Part shown: in pieces, positions 12,501 to 22,639 of the stretch | Layout of the letters: each line of letters starts with the position of its first letter | Numbering within the stretch: position 1 is the stretch's first letter | From: Pleodorina starrii | Taxonomy: Eukaryota > Chlorophyta > Chlorophyceae > Chlamydomonadales > Volvocaceae | Direction: 5' to 3' | DNA: 64,000 nucleotides | Assembly: GCA_030267565.1 (NCBI GenBank) | Contig: BRXU01000014.1 | Span: forward strand, 1,710,001 to 1,774,000 | Translations under genes and position numbers: made by a program | The notes under the pieces: model-generated | What the model was told of the DNA's origin: nothing | Seen by the model: the letters and a program-made list of their open reading frames with translations, nothing else | Database searches by the model: none

Positions 12501-13492
12501 TTGGGACTTGGATGTGTCAAGGTTTGCACGGGGACCGGGTCGGAAACCGCGCGCGGAGAGGATATGTCGGGTGTGCCACGGCGGGTCGGTAGAAGACGAG
12601 TTGCACGTATTGATGGAATGTCCGGGCTATACGCCATTACGAGAGGCAATAGGCTTCCCTATGGGTAGTAGCATGGTGGATGTGATGGGGACCTTTGACC
12701 CGGCGAAACTGGGCAGTCTCTTATCCCAGATTCAGAAAGCGCGTACCGAGCTGCTTGGTAGCTAACCATACGGCTTATGTTGTCTTAAAGTGCGCCCCTT
12801 GACGGATAGCCGTTGTGGGGGGACGCATGTTACCAGCCATTTTGGCTCGTACACATGTAATGCCTCATGCCTCATGCTTGGCGCTTTCTCGCGCGTGGGT
12901 GGCGCGGCTTCCGTCAGCCCCCGGCTCCTGCGCCCTTCGAACCGAATCATCTCACCCGGACAATCTCCCTCTCCGCCCGCCCGCCTACCTCCATTTTTAT
13001 TTCTTTACCTTCCTTTCGCTTCCTATGTTCTCCTCAAAGACCACAACGACGACCGCCAAAACTCGACACGCCGCGCTCCCCACCGCCCTCTACCGCCCTC
13101 CACCGCCCTCCCACCACCACCATAGACGCGACCCGCAGGCCTCCCTGGCGCTCCTGACCGCCCAAGTGGCCCGATTGGAGCGACACCACACCCACATGGT
13201 CCGCATGTGCCTGCACTGCGGAGGAGGAGGAGGCAGGCTGCTGCCCCCAGCCGCGGCCGGCGGCGGCGGCGGCGGAGGAGCAGCCGCGGCCGCGTCTGCT
13301 CCTGCCCCTGCTTGCGAGCTGAATGGTTTCAATGCGGGGTGCGGGGGTGTGGTGTGCGATTCGTTGGACTGTGGGGTGTATTTTGAGCGGCGGAAGTTGG
13401 CTTCGGAGCTGGCGGCGCTTGGGGGGCTGCTGCGCGGTGTGCGGGCGCTGTGGCCGGATCCGGATCCGGATCTGGATCCGGTGGAGGGTTAG
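586..13492 (+). CDS. DNA polymerase zeta catalytic subunit REV3 (C-terminal part, 18 exons)
   Basis: Family-B translesion DNA polymerase that, with REV7, extends past lesions in the nucleus. Exons: 586-692, 980-1376, 1738-1929, 2254-2443, 2738-2849, 3079-3199, 3523-3694, 4148-4353, 4657-4752, 4993-5157, 9120-9287, 9517-9609, 9770-9951, 10557-10693, 11057-11184, 11432-11552, 11864-12008, 13126-13492. All phases join, giving 1032 residues to the TAG at 13490. Visible blocks in order: degenerate exonuclease region with [37 protein letters not shown]; motif [28 protein letters not shown]; motif B region [13 protein letters not shown]; motif [42 protein letters not shown]; then two C-terminal metal-binding clusters, CAVC...CDQC and CLHC...CDSLDC. 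The second cluster is split by a Gly/Ala-rich insert. A Gly/Ala-rich insert also lies in exon 2 (980-1376). The N-terminus lies outside or is unresolved. Confidence 0.96.
5180..5241. repeat. Left-flank copies of a 19-bp repeat
   Basis: Units related to GTGACCCGTGGGTCCGGCT lie at 5204-5222 and 5223-5241, with a degenerate piece before them. The same family flanks the 12-bp array on its right side. All of it lies in the REV3 intron 5158-9119. Confidence 0.7.
5246..8790. repeat. 12-bp minisatellite, about 295 units, in REV3 intron
   Basis: The consensus unit is CCGACCCATAGG. Common variants are CCCACCCATAGG, CCGACCCCTAGG, CCAACCCATAGG and CCGAATCATAGG. The array fills most of the intron (5158-9119) between the motif-B exon and the exon carrying YGDTDS. 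Multi-unit blocks repeat at larger spacing, for example the CCATCCCATAGG block near 5625, 7548, 8096 and 8576. Two plus frames and all three minus frames of the unit lack stops. That explains the 1000-residue open frames on both strands; they are not genes. Confidence 0.97.
8805..8955. repeat. 19-bp tandem repeat, about eight units
   Basis: Units of GTGACCCGTGGGTCCGGCT type start at 8824, 8843, 8862, 8881, 8900, 8919 and 8938, with a poorer one before 8824. They border the 12-bp array on its right, still inside the REV3 intron. Confidence 0.85.
9288..9516 (+). other. Probable GC-AG intron in REV3
   Basis: The exon 9120-9287 ends with codons for KMEK and is followed directly by GCAAGC. The next exon starts at 9517 with VYHPC after a CACG-repeat tract and CAG. 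Only a GC donor keeps the conserved join EK-VY. No GT donor in phase is present nearby. Confidence 0.75.
10841..11045 (+). repeat. (CCCT)n array next to a REV3 3' splice site
   Basis: An almost pure CCCT run of about 205 bp on the sense strand ends some ten bases before the acceptor AG at 11055-11056. It sits where the polypyrimidine tract would be. Confidence 0.97.
12061..12765 (+). mobile_element. 3' remnant of a non-LTR retrotransposon ORF in a REV3 intron
   Basis: An open frame of 234 codons (its first codon is GTG, not ATG, so it is a fragment) lies in the intron 12009-13125, in the same orientation as REV3. Its C-terminus has a CCHC-type cluster, CRVCHGG, then VEDELHVL, then MECPGY, as found downstream of the reverse transcriptase in many LINE ORF2 proteins. 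It also has an LMRFRLGRW segment before the cluster. The reverse-transcriptase and endonuclease parts are absent, as expected of a 5'-truncated insertion. I could not define the insertion ends or a target-site duplication. The frame is open to its TAG, so the insertion may be fairly young. Alternative: a domesticated fragment, for which I see no evidence. Confidence 0.75.
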
Positions 13493-16011
13493 GGCGGCTG
13501 GTGAGGAAGCCGGGGGGCGTTGGTGCTGTGGTTTCAGTCGCGCCTGGTGTTGGCGTTGGCGTTGGTTGGTGGCGGCACTGGTTGGAGAGGTTGAGGGTTT
13601 TAGGGGTTTAGGGGTTTAGGTGGTGGTGGTGGTGGTGGTGGTGGCGGTGATGGTCCACAGAGTGCCATGCTGCGCATCGCGTGCTGCGTGCGGGTTGGCG
13701 TCTCTTGCTGCAGTCCTGGATCCTGGATTTTAATCCTGGATCGTAAATTCTGGCACCGGGTGCCGACCCCGGATCGAATCCGTCGCTGGGCGGGCGCTTC
13801 CGGTTTCCAGGCGGAGGCTCAGATTCAGCGACTCAGCGCGTCAGCGGGCGGGCAGCCCGGGGGGCCCGAGGGGAGGAACCGCAGCTGCGATGACGAGACA
13901 CGCGACCGACCGACAGACCGACCAGGGAGTCGGTGAGTGTGTAGGGTGCGGTAAGAGTGCGTTGAGAGTACGGTGAGAGTACGGCAGCAGATGGTGGCGG
14001 CGCCGCGATGCGCTTGCCGTGCAGGGCGGCGGCGGTTGCGGCGGGTACCTGCGCAGGCAGCTGTTGCGAGGCAGCGGCCGGGCTGGGCCCTGGGCGGCCG
14101 GGGCGCTGAGGATGGCGGCGGCTTCCCTCTGCCTCTGGGTTGGTCCCAGGGGCCCCAGGGGTGCAGGGCCCCCGGAAGCAGGACCCCGGAGGAGGCCTTG
14201 GGCCCCTGTTGCTGTACTACAGGGGAGGGTCTGCGTGTGATGGATGGGGTGACTGGTGATGGTCGATCTGTGATTGATTGGGGGTGATTGCTTGATTGGT
14301 CGCATTTAAAAGGGCAGCGCAGAGGCAGCGCGTGCGGTGGGGACGCGTGGCGGAGAGCGCCCTCCATGCACCACCACTTGGGGGGAGGGATGCCTGCGAA
14401 GGTGGCCCGCAGCCTCCTCTCTCTCGGTCAGTCGCCGGGGGCGAATGAACGAGAGGTACCCACTGTGTTTCCGGGGGGGGGGGGGAAAGTGCGGGTAGGG
14501 CGTGGTTTGGGTCCGATGTATGTGTGTGTGTGTGAGAGAGCGCCCCCAAAGCGGCAGTGTGGGCCGCCCGTGGCTGTACACGCGGCCCGCAATGAGACAG
14601 CAAGCGCAGGGACGCAGAGGTGGGTGATCGGGGCCGGTCTTGCAGGCAGTGTAAACGTCCACGTCTGGGCGCGGCTGCGCCCTCAAAGCTCCGCTCCGCT
14701 TTCATCGTCAGAGACAGCGAAGGGTTGGGAGTCGAGGCGGGGGAAATATACCATTCCTTCTTTCCTTGATGTGCGTGCAAGTGATGGGCGCGTCGGAGCC
14801 CGTGTGTTCCCCGCTTGACTGTTACTGGCTGCGTAACTGGACCCCCGGGGCGATCGCAGTCCCATGGGACCGATCGACCGAAACGCTCCCCACAGGTACC
14901 CTATTCGGTCGAAGTCCTCCAGGCGGTGGGCCCCTGGGGTTGGCCGTCCGCCTTCTCTTTGCGCTGTTGTCGCAGACCCCGTGTCCTTCATCCTCTGTGC
15001 GGCATTTGAATACCGTGCTTGAAGGCGTATAAGTCCCGTTGGGCCCCCGGCTCGTATGGGTAATGGGTTATGAGTTCATGAGCGGGGCACGCACCCCCAC
15101 CCATGCAACAAACACACACACACACACTTCTACTGTATGCCATACATCCTATCCCGCGCTGCGCTCGCGCTCGTTCAGTCGACTTCTCCTCTGCAATAGC
15201 CCATCAGAAGCTTGCTGAGCGCTGACGAAATCCAATTCGCGTCTTGACAGGTGCGCTCGGGCGTGGCATGAGTGCCACGCGCCTGCCGTAGAAACGGACA
15301 ACAGCACGACTAAAGCCCTACTCGTTGTTAGCCAAGCTCCGCTCCAATACTTTTGAGGGACGGGGGTCCAAGCCATCAGAACGCCGTTGGCTGCGTGAGC
15401 AGGGAGATGAGGTCTGCCGTTGTGGGTTCCGGGGAGTGGACGAGCATTACGGCGTTTCTTCCGACGTCAAATTCATGAGTTCTACTGCAGAATACAAGGG
15501 CCAGTGGATAGACAAGATACATACGTGATGCAGCACCAACATTTAGTCTACCACTTTCCTGCTTGGGTAGTTGGGTTGCGTGGCCTTGTAAAGCTATGCC
15601 CCTTGCCTAGCGACAACTGGTCAGAATTCTAGCTCATCCAATGCAGCTTTGTGTTCATAAATATTGTATGTTGTTGGCAAGTCATTTCGGGTAGGTCATA
15701 CCCCAGGTGCCAGAAAAAGAAGTCTTCCCTCTGTCAATAATTCCCACGCCAGACGCATATTTCGCTGTCCATGTTGACAAAACAATACAATACAAGCGGG
15801 CCAAGCAGCGTCGGGGCAAACGTTCGCTTTGCACCGGGTAACTTCTCTTCCTTGGTGTCCGAGTCCCCTATAATTTGTCGCGAGCACCTCTAACCACGCC
15901 TGGAATATTTCTTTTCCGCACCCAAATGGTGTCGCATCCCGTGCTTGCTGGTCGTTCTTGAATCGTGGCAGGGCCTCGCAGCACCCTGCATCTGACTAGG
16001 GTTAACTACGA
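13493..16011. other. Intergenic: REV3 3' region and RWP-RK upstream region
   Basis: No gene is recognised. It holds a telomere-like run with a (GGT)n tract (13598-13655), a 13-base G run near 14470, a (TG)n run near 14520 and a possible TGTAA signal at 14650 on the REV3 strand. The stretch 15100-16000 is richer in AT than its surroundings and I see nothing further in it. Confidence 0.5.
13598..13655 (+). repeat. Telomere-like run followed by (GGT)n
   Basis: TTTTAGGG is followed by two TTTAGGGG-like units (13598-13620), then about nine GGT triplets. The first unit equals the Chlamydomonas telomere repeat; the others are close to it. It lies about 100 bases after the REV3 stop. Confidence 0.6.
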
Positions 16012-19000
16012 ATGGTAAAAAGTAAGAAAGCGGCTGACGCAGACAAGCGGTCAGCGGGCCGCAAGCGGGGTGGCGAGGACGACTCATACAGCTTCGACGA
16101 TGGCGGGGGCGCTTCAGAGTCAGGCGACGAGGCGGCTGCGACCGCACCCGACCTGTCTATGGACGCTCTCCGTAAGGTAAGTCCCCGACCGGCTATTCCA
16201 TGCTCTCAGGGCGCCCCGTAACCAGGCCCTGCACTGTCATCCCCCCGGGGCCTAACCCGACCCTGTGCCCTCGGGCCAATGTCGCCCCGCAAGGATCTTT
16301 CTCCCCGCCGCCCCCTGTGTGGCATCTCAGAACAAAACGAGGCGCAGGCGCGTTTGTTCCAGTAGTGACTCGGGCTGTGGAAGCCCCAGCGCGGCTCTAC
16401 CCGCGGCCCCTTACCCCTGCTGCCGCATCACTCCGGTGCCGTCAGCTATCCTGCCAGCCCATGAAGCCTGCGCCCACCCCCCGAGTGCCTCCACCGCAGC
16501 ACACACACACACACGGTTCCCCCGTGGCCCCACGTGTCACCGGCGCTGCCCCGTCCCGGTGCAATGCACGTCCACCTCCACCTCTACACGCACGTGCACC
16601 CGCGCTGCGTCGCGCCCCCCTGCCCCCCTGCCCCATGTTATATAATGGAGCATATCACTCCCTGCGCCCCCCTGCGCCCCCTGCCCCCCGGTTTAGGTCT
16701 TCCACCTGCCCTGCGTGGACGCCGCCTCCGCCCTGGGGGTGGCGCACTCGAAGCTCAAGCGGCGCTGCCACAAGCTCAAAATCGCGAGGTGGCCGCAGCG
16801 CAAGCTGGCGTCGCTGGTGTTCCTCAGAGACGCGCTGCCAAACGACCCCCGTCTGTCGGCGTCGCAGCGGGAGGTGCGTGTGAGGGCGTGAGCGTGTGAG
16901 GGCGTGAGTGTGTGAGGGCGTGAGCGTGTGAGGGCGTGAGTGTGTGAGGGCGTGAGCGTGTGAGGGCGTGCGTGTGGGCCCCTGCGTGCGTGCACGCGTG
17001 CGTATACGGGAGGGAAGAGGGGGCCGCGTGCGTGCGTGCATGCGGGAATGGGTGGTAGTGGTACTGGTACTGGTAATGGTATGTGGTGCCGCGAAGAGAT
17101 GTTTCGGGGGCCGGGTATGGGTGGGTATGCAAGGGAGCGGGACGGGGGAGGGTGTGCGGGTGGAAGGAGGGCGCCTTTGCCGGAAAGCGGCCGCGAGCGG
17201 CGATGAGGTAGGGCGCGTGGTAAGGGGACACCGGTAGCCCAAAGGCCCTCAACCCGCCCTGCGTCCCCCGGGGGCGCATTCAAGGCAGGACGTGGGGCTG
17301 GCTGGCGGGTGAGGTCATGCGAGTTCCTTTGTCGATCCAGAACCGCAGAGCAGCAATCTCTCCTTTCTCTCCCTTTTTTCCGCGTGTGGGTTTACTCACG
17401 GGTAGCTGGTGTCTGATCCTTCCCGCCCTGCCCCAATGCGGGCTGCTTTTAATGTTGACGATGATGCTGATGCCGTACTGCTCCGCCGTACCGTGTCGTA
17501 CGCAGGGCATTATCGCCAAGATTGACACGGAGTACGGCAGGGTGATGCAGGACCCCAACCACCCGCTTGATAAGGAGCTGGAGCAGCTGCGCAAGTGAGC
17601 TGAGGAAGGGGGGCGGAGGGAGGGAGGGAGGGAGGGAGGGAGGGAGGGAGGGAGGGACGCGCAACTGAGGCTGGGGAAGGGAGGGACGCGCCGTGGAAGA
17701 CTGGGAGGGAGGGAGGGGTTGAATGCGTGGGCCGAGGACCCGGGGCTAGCAGCACGAGGGCAAGGGGCAGGAGGGAGGGCTTGGATGAAGGGGCCGGCAG
17801 GGGCAGAGGCAGAAGCGCGCACAGCGTCGTTGTCGGTGAGGGACCTCTGCTTTGCCGCTGCTGCTGTTACCCGTTTAGCGGGGCAAAACCTCTACGCAGG
17901 CCTTCTCGCGCCCTGTTCCCTCTTCGTGTCAACTCTGGTTCCCTGACCGACTTTGACCTGACCTTACCTGTCCTGTCCTGACCCGACCTGATCCGGATCG
18001 CCAGGTCCAACTACAAACTGAATTACAACCGCAAGCTCAAATGCGGGGGCAAAGTCACGAAGCGGGCGGGGTCTGTCGGCGACACGGACACAGCAGCAGA
18101 TGCCGGCGAGGGATCTCTCTGGGGAGCTTCCTCGCGACAGGGGGCGGCCGGCGACGGCGAGGGCGGTGGTGGCGGCGGCGGCCGCGGAGGCGCATCGGGC
18201 CGCGCAGCACGCAGGGCACCGGGGCGCGGGAGCATCACGTCCCCGACGGGATCCGGCCAGGAGGACGGCAGCGACGGCGGCGGCGACGGCGCCGCCGCCG
18301 ACGACGACTCGCCGGTCTGGGACACCGCCGCTGACGCCGACGCCGTCGCCGACGCCGTCGCCGACGCCGTCGCCGACGCGGCCGCCGTCGCCGGCGTCGG
18401 CAACAGCCCGCGGAAGGCCGTGCAACGGCGCCTTGCGGCGCAACTCGCGGGCCCTGGCGGCGGCGGCGCTGGCGGTACCGGCGGCTTGGGCCGCCGAGCC
18501 TCCCTTGAGCGTACGGCGCTTCTGTCCATGGTCTCTGACGGCAAGATCGTCAAGCAGGGCGCGGCGTCGCGGCGGCAGAGCGGCAGCGGTAGTGGCAGCG
18601 CGACGCCTCGGCAGCTGGCGGCCGGTGGGCCCTCGGGATCGCTCAGCGGCGGCGGCGGCCTCCTGGCTGGCCCTGGGCCGGGCTCGCCGCTGCTGCGCCG
18701 CAACCTGGCGTCGCCGGTGGGACACGGCGGCGGCGCCGCCGCTGCAGTCAACACCAGGGAGGGCATGCTGGAGGCCATGTGGGTCGGCGGCGGCCAGCAC
18801 CCGCAGGCGGATCAGCTGCCGACACTCGAGCAGCTGCAGATGCAGCTGCAGGCGCACCAGCAGCACCAGCATCATCATCAGCAGCTGGCGGCTCTTCACA
18901 GGCCCGGCGGCGCGGTGGGCGGCGGCCTCGAGGACGTGGACTGGCACCGGGGGCCGGCGCCAGGGCTACCGACCCACGGGTCGCTGCACCACCACAACCA

Positions 19001-22000
19001 CCACAACCACCACAACCACATCCTTCATGGCGCCGCCGCCGCCGCCGGCTTCGGCGGCCTCGGCGTTGGCGCAGGCATGGAAGGCGCCACCGCCTTCGGC
19101 GGTCTCGCAGGCCTCGCCGGTGCGGGGCCTGCTGCCGCCGTTGGCGGTGGCGGCGGCGGCGGCGTGATGTCCGCTGGCGTCAACGACACCGGCGTTGACG
19201 GCTTGCTGATGGGCTTGGAAGCCATGGTCGCGGGCGTCGGCGGCGGCGGTGGCGGCGGCATCGGCGGGGGGCGGTCACTGGCCTCCGAGCAGCTCTCAGA
19301 GGAGGAACTGGCGCTGCTCGGGATCCAGGGCGCGGATCGAGATCTGCTGCTGGATCCAGCGACGGATCCGGGTCTGGATCCGCTGCTGGATCTGCTGCTC
19401 GCTGGCGGCGACGCGCTGGCGGGCGCCGGCGGCGCGGGGCCGGGCCTGGGCGGTAGGCTGCCGTCGACGCTGGCGCCTCAGCAGCAGCAGCAGCAGCTGC
19501 TGCCCTCGCTGCCTCACCTGCCCAACGGCGCCGCCGCGGCGGCATCGGCGGCCATGCAGCAGCTTCAGCACCACCACCAGCAGCAGCGACAGCAGCAGCA
19601 GCAGCAGCAGCAGGCGCTGTTCAGCTCTCAGGCGGGTTTGCAGCAGCAGCAGCAGCAGCCGCACCGGATCTCCGCCAGCTTTCTGGGAGTAGGGCATTCC
19701 CAACCCCACGCACAGCTGACCGCGCAGCAACAGCACCGCTCGCAGCACCTGCCCCTCGCTTCGGCGGCGGCTGGAGGCGGCGGCGGCCCCGCCAGGCGGC
19801 TCTCCGACGCGATGCCGTCCGCCGCCGCCGACGGCGGCGGCGTCCTCGGCGACTTCGGCGCTGTCGGCGGCGTCGCCGTCGGCGTGTCGTCGCTGCTGCG
19901 AACCTCCGCCTCCGGGCTGCCGATTGCCGGCGGCGGCGGCTTCGGCTTCGGCGCGGGCGCACTTGGCGGCGGCGGCGGCGGCGGCGGAAGCCACATCGCG
20001 CCGCTGCGGCAGCACCGCCTGTCGTCTGTGTCTGGTGCAGGCCAGCGGCCCAGCCGCTTCGCAGGCGGTTTGGACGGCCCCGCCGCCACCTCGCAGCCGC
20101 TTGACTTCGTGAACCATCTGGGGCTTGTCGGTGGCGGCGGCGGCGGCATAACGGGCGCGATGTCGTACGATGACAGGTATATCGCCAGTTTCGACGGCGC
20201 CGCCGCCGCTGCCCGCGCGGATCTGGGCCCCGGGCCGCCGTGTGACGCTGGCGGCGGCGACTTGACTCGCCGGCGGGGGCCCCTGTCCCTGAACTCCCTC
20301 GGATCGCTCGGCCAGGGCACCTCGCAGCCGTTGCATTACCCGCAACAACAACAACAACCTCTACAGCAGCAACAGCAGCAGCAGCCGTCAAACTTCCATC
20401 CGAACCTCCACTCGCACCAACACGTCAAGTCGGCTGGGGAGGGCCGCCACTCGGCACCGGGGCAGATCGGCGTTCCGGGCTGGGATGGGGCGCCCGGACT
20501 GCTGGCCCTCGGGAGCGGCGGTGGGGGCAACGGGGGTGGTGGCGGCGCCGCCGCCGCCGCCGCCGAACCCAATTTGCAAGGCCACCGCGCCCCGGCGGGG
20601 CCGGACCATGGGTCGTTCGGCGGCGACGTTGGCCGCAATGCGGAGCGCGACCCGGGGGCCGCCGGCTGGGATCGACTGCAGACGGCGGACGGCGGCAGCG
20701 CCGCCGCCGCCGCCAACGGGGCTCGAAGTGGCCCCCACGGCCGCTCCAGCTCCACTGCGGGTCAGACGGATCCGCCCAAAAATGCAGTCGCCGGCATCGG
20801 CGGCGGCGCCGCCGCTGGCGGCGGCGGCGGCAGTCGGCCCTCGACGGCGTCAGGGCACGACAGCGGCGCCGCCGCCGCTGCCGCTGCCGCCGCTCCCTTG
20901 CCGCCTCTGGGCCGCCGAGAGCAGTTGACGGCTCGCGAGCAGCTGCTTAGATCGATACACGGCAGTGGTGGCGGCGGCGGCGGCGGCGGTGGGCCGGCGG
21001 CAGCGGCAGCGGCCTTGGGCGCCCCCGAGCTACAGTCGCAGCAGCAGCAGCAACAGCAGCAGCAGCCGGCGCTGCTGCCAAGTCCCACGGAGCTGCCGGT
21101 GGGCCGCGGCGGCGGCGGCATAGCAGCAACGGGGATGTACGGCCCTGGACACGTGTCTCCGCCGGCCGAGACGATTGCGTCGTTGCAGGTGCGAGTTCCC
21201 CGGGGGAGGACCCGCCCCCCTCCCCTCCCCGGGGTCATGCTTTATGGCATCCCCGGGACCCTGGTTGGGTCACCAGCCAGCCATGCAGCAATGCCCACAC
21301 ACCAACAATGGGCAGTCAAGCCAGGGTCAGGCGGGCCGCCTTCCCGCGCCTTCGATGCACTCTTCAACTCCCTTCCGCCCATCCTCCCATCCTCCCTTCC
21401 GCCCTGCCTTCCTGGAGCTCCCCGAATTCCAGTCCCGCTTTACCTCTTGTCTCCACCTCTTGTCTCCGCACGCAGGGGCTCCGACTGCGCGGAGAGGAGG
21501 ACCGCATCGCGGCAGCGGCCGACCCAGCCTCCCGGGCTGCCGACCCGTCGGTCTACACCCGAAGCGCGCTGCAGCCGCACCAGCACCAGCAGCAGCTGCT
21601 GCTGCACGCGGCTGCAGGCGCCGCTGGCGGCGCCGCCTCCGCCTCCGCCTCCGCCAGCTCCGGCACCGCCGTCAGCGCCGACCTGGCCGCTGTGTTCCAA
21701 GAGCTCCAGTTCCTGCGGCGGCAGCAGCAGGAGCAGATTGCGGCGCAGCAGGAGCAGATCGCGGCACAGCAGCTGCAAATCGCGCGGCTGGGGGTCCTCA
21801 GCGGGATTACCCGGTACGACGATCTGTACGGCGGTCTCCAGGCGGGGAAGCAGCCGCCGCTGCCGCTGCCGCAGGCGGCGCCGCCGGCCCCGCCTCTCGG
21901 CGGCCCCGGGCCCGTATTGGCCGCCGCAGCAGCGCGGCAACAGCGGTACGACAACGGCGGAGGCGCCGGCGTTGGCCTCGTGTACAACAGTGGCGGTGCC

Positions 22001-22402
22001 GGCGGCGGCCAGGGCGGCGGCGGCGGCGGTCTCGGTCCGCAGCAGCAGCTCAACGGCGGCGCGGTGCTGCTTGAGGCGGCTGATTTTCAGGTGACGGATA
22101 TTGATGCTCTGATGGAGCGTAACAGGGACCTGCTGCGTCGCAACAGCAGCGGCTTCGGCTCCTTCGTCAATGAGATGCGTGGCGCGGGCATAGGCGGCAG
22201 CTTCAGCCTCGGCGGCGGCGGCGGCGCCGCCGCTGGCGCCGGCGGCGGCGGCAGCAGCATCATGGACGTCGAGCTGATGCGTCAGAATCTGCGGCGGGGT
22301 CTCCGACAGAACAGCGCGGAGCAGTGGGAGGAGATGATGCGGCAGCTGGCCGGCGGAGGGGGCGGCGGCGTTGGCGGCGGCGGCGGCGGCGGCTGCTCCT
22401 GA
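16012..22402 (+). CDS. RWP-RK domain transcription factor, five exons, 1513 residues
   Basis: Putative nuclear DNA-binding regulator. Exons: 16012-16176, 16697-16873, 17506-17594, 18005-21188, 21476-22402 (TGA). Phases close throughout. The start ATG is followed by a lysine-rich, acidic leader (VKSKKAADADK), and the first large in-frame segment begins there. The RWP-RK domain covers roughly residues 48-108: DLSMDALRK VFHLP, then ALGVAHSKLKRRCHKLKI, then ARWPQRKL. The signature RWPxRK is at residues 86-91. A basic segment follows (KLNYNRKLKCGGKVTKR). The rest, over 1300 residues, is low complexity: Gly, Ala and Gln runs, a His/Asn tract near 18984-19020, and a Q/E-rich helix near 21715-21790. 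No GAF or PB1 domain is visible, so it is closer to the RKD-type than to NLP/NIT2-type proteins. In the family such proteins govern nitrogen responses or sexual/germ-cell programmes; which applies here is unknown. Confidence 0.92.
16874..16975 (+). repeat. 16-bp GT-rich tandem repeat at a 5' splice site
   Basis: Units of GTGAGGGCGTGAGCGT type, with GTGAGTGT variants, begin at the donor of RWP-RK intron 2 and run for about 100 bp. The unit itself looks like a 5' splice site, so several GTGAG copies lie in series. Confidence 0.85.
17614..17656 (+). repeat. (GGGA)n run in RWP-RK intron 3
   Basis: About ten GGGA/GGAG units lie some 20 bases after the donor at 17595. Runs of this kind on the sense strand can fold as G-quadruplexes; that is inference. 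Confidence 0.85.
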
Positions 22403-22629
22403 CGGCGCGGCTGAGGCGCGGGTTGTGCTGCTGTTGCGGGTTAGGGGCGGAGGTGAGGAGAAGTGCGGCGGCCGCACCTACGGCGCTGACATCGGCGGCG
22501 GCGCGGTCTTCCCTGGTTGCACTGGGCCAGCCGGTAAAGGCTGGGTTTGGTGGATTTGGTGGATTTGGTGGGGTGTCCATGCATGGAGGAGAACTGCATC
22601 GAACTGCTGTTGCGGGGTCACGACACTGA

Positions 22630-22634
22630 TGTAA
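22630..22634 (+). terminator. Candidate polyadenylation signal TGTAA for the RWP-RK gene
   Basis: TGTAA, the usual signal in volvocine algae, lies 228 bases after the stop codon. It is followed by a (GGTGT)n stretch at 22636-22705. No cleavage site can be seen from sequence alone. Confidence 0.55.
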
Positions 22635-22639
22635 TGTGG

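Noticed and set aside
12900..12960. Short TTCGAACCGAATC stretch that could recall a tRNA T-arm
   Set aside because: No matching D-arm, anticodon arm or acceptor stem around it.
18100..19167. Arg- and Ala-rich frames over RWP-RK exon 4, and minus-strand frames over 18-22 kb
   Set aside because: Shadow frames of a GC-rich, low-complexity exon.
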